From a virus: a stretch of 28,483 nucleotides of DNA. This document shows, one piece after another, positions 8,275 through 15,350 of this stretch (its first letter is position 1; every line of letters begins with the position of its first letter). The DNA is taken from positions 1 to 28,483 of the IMG/VR virus record IMGVR_UViG_3300020055_001327; one strand, written 5' to 3'. The notes below the pieces were generated by a model, which saw only the letters and a program-made list of their open reading frames with translations, was not told the DNA's origin and searched no databases. The position numbers and the translations under genes are program-made.

Positions 8275-9189
8275 ATGAAACAACTGTGGGTTGAAGCCTA
8301 CCGTCCTAAAACTGTCTCGGAGTATGTGTTCCGAGACGAAGCTCAACGCAACACTGTCAATCAATGGATAAAGGACCGCAGCATTCCGCATCTTATTCTT
8401 AGCGGACATGCTGGCATTGGTAAAACAACACTAGCTAAAGTATTGCTCAATGAACTTGAGATTGATCCATTAGACATTATGGAAATCAATGCTAGTCGAG
8501 AACGTGGTATTGACGCAATGCGAGATAGAATTACAAACTTTATCTCTATGATTCCATTTGGTCCATTCAAAGTAGTATTGCTTGATGAGGCTGATTATTT
8601 GACACAAGATGCTCAAGCTAGTTTGCGTGGTATTATGGAAGAGTTCCATGAGACAGCAAGATTTATACTAACTTGTAATTTTCCAAACAAAATTTTGCCA
8701 CCCATCCATAGTCGCTGTCAATCATTCCATATGGAAAAAATTGACAAAACTGAATTTACTGCTAGGGTAGCACAAATACTTCTAGAAGAGAATATAAACT
8801 TTGATATTGATACACTAGATAATTTTGTATCTGTCACTTATCCTGACTTGAGAAAATGTATCAATGTCGTCCAACAAAATGTAGTAGAAAACAGTCTGCT
8901 ATCTCCACAAGAAGCTGACACGGGCGATTCTGAATGGCGCTACGAGATGGTTGAGCTATTCAAAGCTGGCGAGATTTCCAAAGCAAGAAAACTTGTATGT
9001 AAAACAATCCGCCCTGAGGAAATTGAAGGTATGTTTAGATGGCTATACGATAACATTGAACTGTTTGGTGATGACGAGAAACAGGACTCTGCTATCATTA
9101 TTATCAAACAAGGACTAGTGGATCACACACTTGTTGTTGATCCTGAGATTAATTTAGCAGCAGTAATGATTAAACTGGCACGTTTATGA
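8275..9189 (+). CDS. 44: Sliding clamp loader large subunit (gp44-like)
   Basis: A 304-aa AAA+ ATPase that loads the gp45 sliding clamp onto primer-template DNA. It starts LWVEAYRPKTVSEYV as in gp44 and RFC small subunits. Walker A is GHAGIGKT (44-51), Walker B is LLDEADYLT with D104/E105, sensor 1 is around TCNF (133-136), and the SRC arginine-finger motif sits at 146-148. A C-terminal collar domain follows (~220-304). Length fits T4 gp44 (319 aa). No clear Shine-Dalgarno is seen before the ATG, so translation may be weak or regulated; a perfect inverted repeat lies just inside the gene. The usual partner gene 62 is not obvious next to it. Confidence 0.92.
   Translation: MKQLWVEAYRPKTVSEYVFRDEAQRNTVNQWIKDRSIPHLILSGHAGIGKTTLAKVLLNELEIDPLDIMEINASRERGIDAMRDRITNFISMIPFGPFKVVLLDEADYLTQDAQASLRGIMEEFHETARFILTCNFPNKILPPIHSRCQSFHMEKIDKTEFTARVAQILLEENINFDIDTLDNFVSVTYPDLRKCINVVQQNVVENSLLSPQEADTGDSEWRYEMVELFKAGEISKARKLVCKTIRPEEIEGMFRWLYDNIELFGDDEKQDSAIIIIKQGLVDHTLVVDPEINLAAVMIKLARL
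8314..8337 (+). promoter_or_regulatory. Perfect 8-bp inverted repeat inside the start of gene 44
   Basis: GTCTCGGA at 8314-8321 and TCCGAGAC at 8330-8337 are perfect inverted complements around an 8-nt loop, within codons 14-21 of the clamp loader gene. The mRNA would form a stable hairpin about 40 nt after the start codon. In T4, gene 44 is translationally repressed by RegA; whether this hairpin is regulatory is inference. Confidence 0.4.
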
Positions 9190-9455
9190 GACCCATATAT
9201 AAACTAAATGATCCACCCGATTCATATGTAGTGAGAATGCCTGTGGGCAAAACTAACTACTTACAAATAATTGAATCTCTAACAACTATATTTGGTAACC
9301 CTATCAAAAATGGTTGGTATATATCTAATCGTAATGATCACGGTGCCTGGTGGGTAATACTGCTTCGTGGGAAGCCTGATAAAAAATTTACTAGACTTTG
9401 TTTAGAATATCCATGTGAAATAGTAGAAAGGGAAGATGACTTATATAGTAGATGA
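9186..9455 (+). CDS. Hypothetical protein downstream of clamp loader
   Basis: An 89-aa protein whose ATG overlaps the gp44 stop (ATGA) and whose end overlaps the ferredoxin gene by 20 nt, so it sits firmly in the operon. It is a small alpha/beta-looking protein ([39 protein letters not shown]) without recognised motifs. In T4, gene 62 (small clamp-loader subunit, ~187 aa) occupies this place, but this protein is less than half that size and I see no resemblance. Function unknown. Confidence 0.6.
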   Translation: MRPIYKLNDPPDSYVVRMPVGKTNYLQIIESLTTIFGNPIKNGWYISNRNDHGAWWVILLRGKPDKKFTRLCLEYPCEIVEREDDLYSR

Positions 9456-9786
9456 TAATTGTATAAAATGTAAATATATGGATTGTGTAGAAGTATGTCC
9501 TGTGGATTGCTTTTACGAAGGCGAAAATATGCTAGTCATCAGTCCTGCTGAATGTATTGACTGTGGCGTGTGCCAGCCTGAATGTCCAGCAAAAGCTATA
9601 CTACCTGAGAAAAAAGTAGATCAAAACGATAGACAATATTGGATTGACTTTAACGCAAAATATGCTGAGGTGTGGCCCAATATCACAAAGAGACGAAAAG
9701 ACGATGTTCCATCAGATGCTAAAGAATGGGATGGCGTAGAAAATAAAATAGAATACTTTAGCGAAGCCCCAGGTAAAGGAGATTAA
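9436..9786 (+). CDS. fdxA: FdxA-type 7Fe ferredoxin
   Basis: A 116-aa electron carrier. The cysteine pattern matches seven-iron ferredoxins such as Azotobacter FdI shifted by one residue: C9, C17 and C50 for the [3Fe-4S] cluster, C21, C40, C43 and C46 for the [4Fe-4S] cluster, plus the free C12 and C25. The N-terminus ([20 protein letters not shown]) and the C-terminal AEVWPNIT...[11 protein letters not shown]...GKGD segment resemble alphaproteobacterial FdxA over nearly the full length, so the protein is probably functional and relatively recently acquired. It is coupled to thyX by TAATG. Its redox partner is not evident in this window. Confidence in the family is high, in the physiological role low. 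Confidence 0.92.
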   Translation: MTYIVDDNCIKCKYMDCVEVCPVDCFYEGENMLVISPAECIDCGVCQPECPAKAILPEKKVDQNDRQYWIDFNAKYAEVWPNITKRRKDDVPSDAKEWDGVENKIEYFSEAPGKGD

Positions 9787-10496
9787 TGAAAGTAAAACTT
9801 ATTAGTTATACTCAGCCAACTGTTGAGATGAGTGAGCAAGATTTAAAGACAGCACAAGATTTGATTGCTTTTACTGCTAGAGTAAGCAACCCGGCAAATC
9901 AAATGAATACAGAAACTTCTGAGAAGCTGCTAAAATATTTGATGAAGCATCAACACTGGAGCCCATTTGAAATGGTATCCGCTTGTATTGAGATTGAAAC
10001 TACTAGAGATATCGCACATCAAATTGTAAGGCATCGTTCGTTCTCTTTTCAAGAGTTTTCACAACGATATGCTGAGCCAAGGCTATTAGGTGATGCTGAA
10101 ACGGATCAGTTTACTATTAGAGAAACTAGACTACAGGATACTAAAAATAGACAAAACTCTGTTGCGACAGACGATGATGAACTTGATGCTTGGTGGATTG
10201 AGCATCAGCGCAATGTTATTGACACTGCCCGTAGAGCATACGAATGGGCTATTGAGAATGGCATAGCTAAAGAGCAAGCACGAGTTGTATTGCCAGAAGG
10301 ACTTACTAAGACACGTTTATATATGAACGGGACGCTACGAAGTTGGATACACTACATAGAACTCCGTAGTGCTAATGGTACGCAAAAAGAACATATGGAT
10401 ATTGCTATTGCCTGTGGGCAAGTAATTGCGGAATTGATGCCCATGTTCAAAGTTACAGACAATCCAGATAATAGTAACATTGTGAATAGAATATGA
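9786..10496 (+). CDS. thyX: FAD-dependent thymidylate synthase ThyX
   Basis: A 236-aa flavin-dependent thymidylate synthase, making dTMP from dUMP with methylene-tetrahydrofolate and NAD(P)H. The signature RHRx7S is present as RHRSFSFQEFS (residues 82-92), followed by QRYAEPR. Other supports are HQHWSPFEMVSACIEIE near residue 55-71 and ARVVLPEGLTKTRLYMNGTLR in the C-terminal half, which carries the dUMP-binding arginines. Length is normal for the family. It overlaps the ferredoxin by one base and the dCMP deaminase by four, forming a dTMP-supply unit: deaminase makes dUMP, ThyX methylates it. Confidence 0.95.
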   Translation: MKVKLISYTQPTVEMSEQDLKTAQDLIAFTARVSNPANQMNTETSEKLLKYLMKHQHWSPFEMVSACIEIETTRDIAHQIVRHRSFSFQEFSQRYAEPRLLGDAETDQFTIRETRLQDTKNRQNSVATDDDELDAWWIEHQRNVIDTARRAYEWAIENGIAKEQARVVLPEGLTKTRLYMNGTLRSWIHYIELRSANGTQKEHMDIAIACGQVIAELMPMFKVTDNPDNSNIVNRI

Positions 10497-10915
10497 AAGA
10501 TAAATTTATCAGTGCGTATATGGATATAGCACTAAGAATTTCAGAATTATCAACTGCCAAACGGTTACAAGTAGGAGCTATTATTGTAAAAGATGATAGA
10601 ATTATTTCATTAGGGTATAATGGAACTCCATATGGTTGGGATAATAACTGTGAGCATATAGATACACATACTGGTGAGCTAGTTACAAAGGAAGAAGTAT
10701 TACACGCAGAAAGTAATGCTATTGCTAAACTTGCTAGAGGAAATGATTCTGGGTATTTTGCTACAATGTTTGTAACACATCAACCCTGTATGGATTGTGC
10801 CAAGTTAATATATCAAGCTGGTATAAAGGAAGTATGGTATGAATACCCTTATAGGAAAAAAGACGGAATAGAGTTTTTACAAAAAGCTGGTGTGACGGTT
10901 AGAAAGTTTCATTGA
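10493..10915 (+). CDS. Deoxycytidylate (dCMP) deaminase
   Basis: A 140-aa zinc-dependent deaminase converting dCMP to dUMP for ThyX. The zinc site is present: H71-A-E73 (HAESNAI, Glu73 as proton shuttle) and P98-C99-x-x-C102 (HQPCMDCAKLI). It also has the family's RLQVGAIIVKDDRIISLGYN and GTPYGWDNNCE segments near the N-terminus. Slightly shorter than T4 gpcd (193 aa) but typical of bacterial and marine phage enzymes. ATGA overlap with thyX; a hairpin begins at its stop codon. Confidence 0.93.
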   Translation: MKDKFISAYMDIALRISELSTAKRLQVGAIIVKDDRIISLGYNGTPYGWDNNCEHIDTHTGELVTKEEVLHAESNAIAKLARGNDSGYFATMFVTHQPCMDCAKLIYQAGIKEVWYEYPYRKKDGIEFLQKAGVTVRKFH

Positions 10916-10935
10916 GGGAGCCTTAACGACTCCCT
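10915..10935 (+). terminator. Putative transcription terminator hairpin between convergent genes
   Basis: AGGGAG (10915-10920) pairs perfectly with CTCCCT (10930-10935) around a 9-nt loop, followed by TTTCCTTTG on the plus strand. It begins at the last base of the dCMP deaminase stop and lies between that gene and the convergent phoH. The T-run is imperfect, and on the minus strand no T-tract follows, so it would mainly stop plus-strand transcription. Confidence 0.6.
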
Positions 10936-10950
10936 TTCCTTTGTAATGGG

Positions 10951-11676
10951 TTATAAGTCTCCGTATATCTTTAGCACTTCTTTTACTGCGTGATGTCGTT
11001 CAATGTCACGCATATAAAATCTTACTAAATCAATACAGGTTAAGTCTCGGTTGGAAAGTTCATCAATGAACGTTACCAGCCCGTTGTCGGACAAGCGATC
11101 CGCTTGAGCTAAGTCTCCTGTAACAACCATCTTAGAATTTTCACCAATCCGTGTAAGTAGCATCTTCATTTGGTTTGGTGTAGCATTCTGCATTTCGTCT
11201 GCTAGAATAAAGCTATTCTTAAATGTTCGTCCTCTCATATATGCTAACGGGCAAATCTCAATTATCCCTTCATCTATCATCATTGAGATCTCTTTTGATG
11301 TAAAATATTCCCGTAGCTCATCAAATATGGGACGTGTCCATGGAGCCATTTTTTGCTCTAGCGTTCCTGGTAAAAATCCTAAATCTTCATCTACGCTAAC
11401 TGCGGGTCGTGTAACAATTATTTTATCAACTGCTCCTTCCTTTATCAACTTCACAGCTACTTTTACAGCGATTAATGTTTTACCCGTTCCAGCCGGGCCT
11501 ATTCCAAAGACAATATCTTTTGAACTGTCTAACAATTTAAGTAAGTATGTCTCTTGATTTTTATTTCGTGGTAGGATTGTTACCTGTCGCTTCTTTCTAT
11601 AAGCCTCGAACTCTACAACATTATTGTTATTTTGTTCTTCGTATCTCGCTTTACGAGCGCTTTTTCGCATACCCAT
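10951..11676 (-). CDS. phoH: PhoH-family ATPase
   Basis: A 241-aa P-loop ATPase of the PhoH/PhoL family, common in marine phages. Walker A is GPAGTGKT (60-67), Walker B is FILADEMQNAT with D160/E161, and a sensor-like VVTGDLAQADR follows at ~184-194. Cellular relatives are linked to phosphate stress and RNA metabolism; the phage role is not established. It is the only minus-strand gene here. A strong AAGGAGG (complement of 11680-11686) lies three bases before the ATG, deciding the start. It is convergent with the nucleotide operon and divergent from the genes after 11818, with a structured leader upstream. Confidence 0.93.
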   Translation of the reverse strand: MGMRKSARKARYEEQNNNNVVEFEAYRKKRQVTILPRNKNQETYLLKLLDSSKDIVFGIGPAGTGKTLIAVKVAVKLIKEGAVDKIIVTRPAVSVDEDLGFLPGTLEQKMAPWTRPIFDELREYFTSKEISMMIDEGIIEICPLAYMRGRTFKNSFILADEMQNATPNQMKMLLTRIGENSKMVVTGDLAQADRLSDNGLVTFIDELSNRDLTCIDLVRFYMRDIERHHAVKEVLKIYGDL

Positions 11677-11699
11677 TGTCCTCCTTATGTTGGAAAAAT

Positions 11700-11733
11700 A
11701 GGGCTCAGCCTTGAAAGTAAGGCTGTCCGCCCT
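11700..11733 (-). promoter_or_regulatory. Long two-part hairpin with T-tract in the phoH leader
   Basis: Read on the minus strand, an outer stem AGGGC/GCCCT (5 bp) and an inner stem AGCCTT/AAGGCT (6 bp) with a 6-nt loop are separated by a small asymmetric internal loop. ATTTTTCC follows, then the phoH ribosome site. This has the form of an intrinsic terminator or attenuator in the phoH leader. If transcription starts at the late motif at 11748-11741, the hairpin would sit at the very 5' end of the mRNA and might instead protect it. Confidence 0.5.
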
Positions 11734-11740
11734 ACAACAA

Positions 11741-11748
11741 TATTTATC
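11741..11748 (-). promoter_or_regulatory. Putative late promoter for phoH (GATAAATA, minus strand)
   Basis: The complement of 11741-11748 reads GATAAATA, matching NATAAATA and pointing toward phoH. The expected start would be near 11735, directly in front of the hairpin. It is paired with a divergent GATAAATA at 11784-11791 on the plus strand. Confidence 0.45.
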
Positions 11749-11783
11749 GCACCCGCGGTTATATCTTATATGCTGTTATATTT

Positions 11784-11791
11784 GATAAATA
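11784..11791 (+). promoter_or_regulatory. Putative T4-like late promoter (GATAAATA)
   Basis: GATAAATA lies 26 nt before the ATG at 11818, with an AATAGGA ribosome-site-like stretch at 11804-11810. The 11677-11817 interval is the longest intergenic region in the window and separates two divergent transcription units, which supports a promoter. A TATAAT at 11794-11799 has no convincing -35 partner. Confidence 0.55.
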
Positions 11792-11817
11792 ACTATAATA
11801 AATAATAGGATTATCAT

Positions 11818-12414
11818 ATGCAAGACATTTATGATATCGTAAAAAATGTTGAGAAAATTTACGATACAAACACAGGCTTTGAAATACTAAAAGATTTTGA
11901 GCGAGTATTAGACGAACTTGATATCTATGTATATGACAACTGGGAAGACGGCGAATTGGCTGAAGGACCAATCATTGATAGACATTGGGTTACTTGTAAA
12001 TTCTTTTGGCCCAGAGCCAAAATGCCAGATCCAATGGGCGGGAAGAGATTACTACAGTACGATTGTAAAATCTCATATCAAAAAACACATATGGTTCGTC
12101 CACGTAAAATCCGCAAAAAAGATGACATACGCCCTGGCACTAAAAAAGGCAAGCTAGACAGACATCCTATATGGATTGTTACTGTTATGATGCCAAAGAA
12201 ATTGCTTGCTGATATCTACGGAGCATACAAAGACAAGTGGGATTGGATTACTGACCCAGCACAAGACGCAACACAAGGAGCACCTCCCCAAGGAGCTGAT
12301 ATGGCTGCTATGGGTGGAGACATGGGAATGGATCCTGGAATGGGTGGCGACATGGGCGGCGGCGCTGACATGGGCGGTGAACCACCACCAGCAGAAGGAG
12401 CACCAGTAGCATGA
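11818..12414 (+). CDS. Conserved-looking protein with Met/Gly-rich tail, function unknown
   Basis: A 198-aa protein. Residues 1-~145 look folded, alpha then beta (FEILKDFERVLDELDIYVYD, DRHWVTCKFFWPRAKMPDPM, RHPIWIVTVMMPKKLLADIY). The last ~50 residues are low complexity with many Gly, Met, Asp and Pro (GGDMGMDPGMGGDMGGG). I believe similar pairs with the following gene occur in T4-like marine phages as hypotheticals. It is first in a unit behind a late promoter motif and is coupled (ATGA) to the next unknown and then the endolysin, so a virion or late role is plausible. Confidence 0.65.
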   Translation: MQDIYDIVKNVEKIYDTNTGFEILKDFERVLDELDIYVYDNWEDGELAEGPIIDRHWVTCKFFWPRAKMPDPMGGKRLLQYDCKISYQKTHMVRPRKIRKKDDIRPGTKKGKLDRHPIWIVTVMMPKKLLADIYGAYKDKWDWITDPAQDATQGAPPQGADMAAMGGDMGMDPGMGGDMGGGADMGGEPPPAEGAPVA

Positions 12415-13115
12415 GCTTACGAAAAAACGATTTGAAATATATGATGTATGACATCTTTGAAGTAGATAACTACGGCTCAAAAATGGGCGCAGACTCAGAT
12501 GTTGTAACAGTAAATTTTAGCCTAAAAGAAAAAGATCCAGCAAAGGATTTGGTACACTTTTTAGAAGCTGGATATGATTTTATTCTCGATGCTGATGTAT
12601 CCCCAGGCGAGATGCCAGACGGAACATATAAAGTATTCGTAGAGTTTGAGCGAAACCGTCACGTAGCGGATAATATAAATGAAATGCTAGATGGTGTACG
12701 CAAAATATCTGGCGTCAATAATCTAAAATTTAGATATCACAAAAACTTTAAGAGTCGTGAAGCAACAATGGAAAATCTCTCAACTATTCCTACTGATGCT
12801 GAATCATATGAAATGGCTCGCTCACAAGTAACAATGGAAAACTTCAAGCACTTCTTTGCCGATAGTTATTCTGAAGTTGAAATGTTAGGTGAGACAATTA
12901 TTATTAAAAAGCCACATCATGACACACTGTATCTACATTTAGTTGAGATGGGCGATTCAGATAAAGTTACAATAAATGAAAAATTTAATTTAGAAGACTA
13001 TAGCGAAGTATTATACATCACAAAATATCTAAGCGGTTGCTGTACAGTTAACAAGTATGGTGAGAACATCGTTTTAGATAATAATAACAAAACTCTAATA
13101 ACAAAACGACTATGA
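12411..13115 (+). CDS. Conserved-looking hypothetical protein
   Basis: A 234-aa protein overlapping its neighbours on both sides by ATGA. It has an N-terminal helix (NDLKYMMYDIFEVDNY), then an alpha/beta region (DGTYKVFVEFERNRHVADNI, GVNNLKFRYHKNF). A C-terminal beta region carries HHDTLYLHLVEMGDSDKVTI and an isolated GCC pair. No catalytic motif recognised. It is probably a partner of the preceding Met/Gly-tailed protein, since the two are translationally coupled. Late expression is inferred from the shared upstream promoter motif. Confidence 0.6.
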   Translation: MSLRKNDLKYMMYDIFEVDNYGSKMGADSDVVTVNFSLKEKDPAKDLVHFLEAGYDFILDADVSPGEMPDGTYKVFVEFERNRHVADNINEMLDGVRKISGVNNLKFRYHKNFKSREATMENLSTIPTDAESYEMARSQVTMENFKHFFADSYSEVEMLGETIIIKKPHHDTLYLHLVEMGDSDKVTINEKFNLEDYSEVLYITKYLSGCCTVNKYGENIVLDNNNKTLITKRL

Positions 13116-13957
13116 ATTCTTTCAATTTTAGCTTTCGTTCTTCAGCAACTCAAGAGCTATTAGTAGATAATTGGGAATGGCAAGATTGGCACGTTACATT
13201 ATCTACTGAGCTACCTAAGTGGGATATAAACACTGTAGAACGTGTCTCTGGGTTTATGGCCCAATGTATGCACGAATCTGCATACTTCAAAAGATTTACA
13301 GAAAACCTAAACTACTCTGCCGCAGCATTGAATAGAGTATTCCCTAAGTATTTTATACGAGCAGGAAGAGATGCCAGTGAGTATCACAGGCAGCCAGAAA
13401 AGATAGCGAATATTGTATATGCGAATCGTATGGGCAACGGTGATGAGGCGAGTGGTGATGGTTGGAAATACAGAGGCGGTGGACTTATACAATTGACTGG
13501 TAAAGACAACTATCGTTCATTTGCTGCTGCCGTTGGAGTATCTATTGATAATGCTGTTGAATATGTTAGAACTAAGCGTGGAGCTATTGAAGCTGCTTGT
13601 TGGTTTTGGAAAGAAAACGACATAAATAGATACTGCGATAGCCTAGACATTATTGGTATGACAAAGCGTATCAATGGAGGAACACACGGGCTAGAAGAAA
13701 GAGATAGACATTTTCAACACGCACTAGATTTATTTGGTGGTGACGAACTATCTTACGATATAGATTATAATCAAATTTTACAAGTAGGATCACGAGGACC
13801 GCTTGTAGCTGACGTTCAAGAGAAGTTGGGGATAACTCCAGCAGATGGTATATACGGTCCACAAACAGTATTATACGTTCGAGAATGGCAAGACATTAAC
13901 GGATTAGTAGTAGATGGGATTATTGGACCGCAATCGTTAAAAGTATTATTAGGATAA
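13112..13957 (+). CDS. Endolysin: GH19-type chitinase/lysozyme domain plus peptidoglycan-binding domain
   Basis: A 281-aa lysis enzyme that cuts peptidoglycan glycan strands. The N-terminal GH19 fold (~1-210) has QCMHESAYF with candidate catalytic Glu55, and FTENLNYSA with Glu64. Further family segments are YANRMGNGD, KYRGGGLIQLTGKDNY and TKRINGGTHGLEER. Residues ~216-281 form a peptidoglycan_binding_1 domain (VGSRGPLVADVQEKL, then ADGIYGPQT and VDGIIGPQSLKVLL). It has no signal peptide, so release would need a holin; a two-helix candidate lies at 15351. It heads the lysis cassette, followed within three bases by the i-spanin. Confidence 0.9.
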   Translation: MNSFNFSFRSSATQELLVDNWEWQDWHVTLSTELPKWDINTVERVSGFMAQCMHESAYFKRFTENLNYSAAALNRVFPKYFIRAGRDASEYHRQPEKIANIVYANRMGNGDEASGDGWKYRGGGLIQLTGKDNYRSFAAAVGVSIDNAVEYVRTKRGAIEAACWFWKENDINRYCDSLDIIGMTKRINGGTHGLEERDRHFQHALDLFGGDELSYDIDYNQILQVGSRGPLVADVQEKLGITPADGIYGPQTVLYVREWQDINGLVVDGIIGPQSLKVLLG

Positions 13958-13960
13958 CTG

Positions 13961-14467
13961 ATGGATATTTTCAGTGGTATAAAATTTGTAGGTGCATCAA
14001 TAGTTATAGTTCTAGCTTTTTGGGCTTGGAATGAATATGACAAGTTGTCTGCTAGATTAGATGCTGCTGTAAAAAATCTAAATGTTTCTGAAGCTAATAA
14101 CGATAAACTTAAATTTACAATCGATCAACAACAAACAACTATCAAGAGGCAAATTGAGGATGCTAAAAAAGTCCAAGAAGCTAATTCTAGACTACAAGAA
14201 ACAAACAATACTTTACAAACAGAGTATAAGGATCTTGACAAACGATTCAACGAATCAGCAGGAAAGCAACGTGACATAACAGCACTTGCTATTAAGAAAA
14301 CTGCTGCCGTAGAACGTGTAATCAATAAAGCATCTGCAAATGCCTTTAGATGTGCGGAGATTGCAATGGGCTCTCCGTTAACACAAGAGGAAATAGATGC
14401 TACTAGAAAATCTCAAATCAATCCTGAATGTCCAGGTATTGCGAATCCAAACTATAATAACTATTAG
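13961..14467 (+). CDS. Inner-membrane spanin (i-spanin, Rz-like)
   Basis: A 168-aa protein with a single N-terminal membrane segment (about residues 7-24, IKFVGASIVIVLAFWAW) and a long periplasmic coiled coil (about 28-100, with heptad Leu/Ile and many Gln, Lys and Glu). A C-terminal tail contains two cysteines (FRCAEIAMG, NPECPGIAN). This is the topology of Rz-type i-spanins, which connect the inner membrane to the o-spanin and fuse the membranes at the end of lysis. Its place right after the endolysin and its overlap with a lipoprotein gene support the call. There is no sequence-level match to lambda Rz. Confidence 0.75.
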   Translation: MDIFSGIKFVGASIVIVLAFWAWNEYDKLSARLDAAVKNLNVSEANNDKLKFTIDQQQTTIKRQIEDAKKVQEANSRLQETNNTLQTEYKDLDKRFNESAGKQRDITALAIKKTAAVERVINKASANAFRCAEIAMGSPLTQEEIDATRKSQINPECPGIANPNYNNY

Positions 14468-14807
14468 TATAATATTTGTTATAGGATCTTGTACTGGAAC
14501 TTACATTGAGCCTCGCCCTATTGCGAAAGTAGAAACTGTAGTTCAAGAAGTATCTAAAACCCCTCTAAATCTACCTGACCCTAAAGTTGCTCCAATGGAA
14601 AAAGTGGAGTGGACTATTATTACGCCAGACAATCAAGAAGAAGTTTTTAAAAAACTACGAGAAAAAGGCATTGAGCCTGTAATATTTGGTTTAGCTGGTG
14701 AGAACTATGAAAATTTAGCAACAAACTTCTCACAAATTAGAGGTTACATGTTAAAACAAAGAGATATCATAACAGAATATAAAGTCTATTATGAGTATGA
14801 GGAATAA
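14397..14807 (+). CDS. Outer-membrane lipoprotein spanin (o-spanin, Rz1-like)
   Basis: A 136-aa protein starting inside the i-spanin gene in another frame (71-nt overlap), as is common for Rz/Rz1 pairs. AGAGGA at 14386-14391 sits five bases before the ATG at 14397, supporting this start. A signal sequence ends in IGSC, so Cys32 would be lipidated. The mature N-terminus is proline-rich (IEPRPIAKV, KTPLNLPDPKVAP). The rest (WTIITPDNQ, YENLATNFSQIRGYMLKQRD, TEYKVYYEYEE) resembles lipoprotein spanins I recall from T4-like marine phages. It is longer than lambda Rz1. Confidence 0.75.
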   Translation: MLLENLKSILNVQVLRIQTIITISIIFVIGSCTGTYIEPRPIAKVETVVQEVSKTPLNLPDPKVAPMEKVEWTIITPDNQEEVFKKLREKGIEPVIFGLAGENYENLATNFSQIRGYMLKQRDIITEYKVYYEYEE

Positions 14808-14810
14808 TAA

Positions 14811-15350
14811 ATGGACCCAACGAGCTTACCAGGCGCGAACCTAATTGTACAACAACAAGGACAAATGATGGACCCTTTTGATTCATTTGCTGCTCACACT
14901 ACTGATCTCATCGTTCCTTGGATAACTATTCTTATTTCTGTAATGGCAGCATTATGGCTAAAAGATTTTGCTGCTAACTTTTTAGCAGGAATTGCTTTTA
15001 GATATACATCACCATTTCAAGAAGGCGATCACGTTATTATTGATGGAGACGATGCTATGATCATCAAAGTGGGCATCAGCCAAACTGTATTTGGACGATA
15101 TAGTGATAATGGTTATACATGGAGGTATATTCCCAATGATCAGATCCACAGCGTAAAAATAGAAAAACTTGTAAGACAAGATTTACATTTGGATACTGAC
15201 ATTGAGAAAGGACAACGTATTGTAGAACTAGTTGCTAAAGCCAACGAAGCGTATGCTAAGAGAGCTTTAGAAAATAATTCAGCTTTAGCACCGCCTAAAA
15301 GGCGAGCAACTGATAGAAATGCCGACGGCAGTGAAAATGTAGGATTATAA
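14811..15350 (+). CDS. Mini MscS-like mechanosensitive channel protein
   Basis: A 179-aa protein. It has a single transmembrane helix (~33-52, LIVPWITILISVMAALWL) leading into KDFAANFLAGIAFRYTSPFQ. This corresponds to the pore-lining TM3 helix and beta-domain entry of MscS (N..AG....P...GD). Next come EGDHVIIDGDDAMIIKVGIS and YIPNDQIHS, the MscS IPNs motif. The first two MscS helices and most of the C-terminal alpha/beta domain are missing; the tail is charged and disordered. It lies within the lysis cassette. It could form a small osmotic valve, a modified lysis pore or a host-channel interactor; the fold is clear, the role is inference. Confidence 0.8.
   Translation: MDPTSLPGANLIVQQQGQMMDPFDSFAAHTTDLIVPWITILISVMAALWLKDFAANFLAGIAFRYTSPFQEGDHVIIDGDDAMIIKVGISQTVFGRYSDNGYTWRYIPNDQIHSVKIEKLVRQDLHLDTDIEKGQRIVELVAKANEAYAKRALENNSALAPPKRRATDRNADGSENVGL

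Noticed and set aside
9186-9455. Assignment of the 89-aa protein as gp62
   Set aside because: Position fits, but size and sequence do not; left as unknown.
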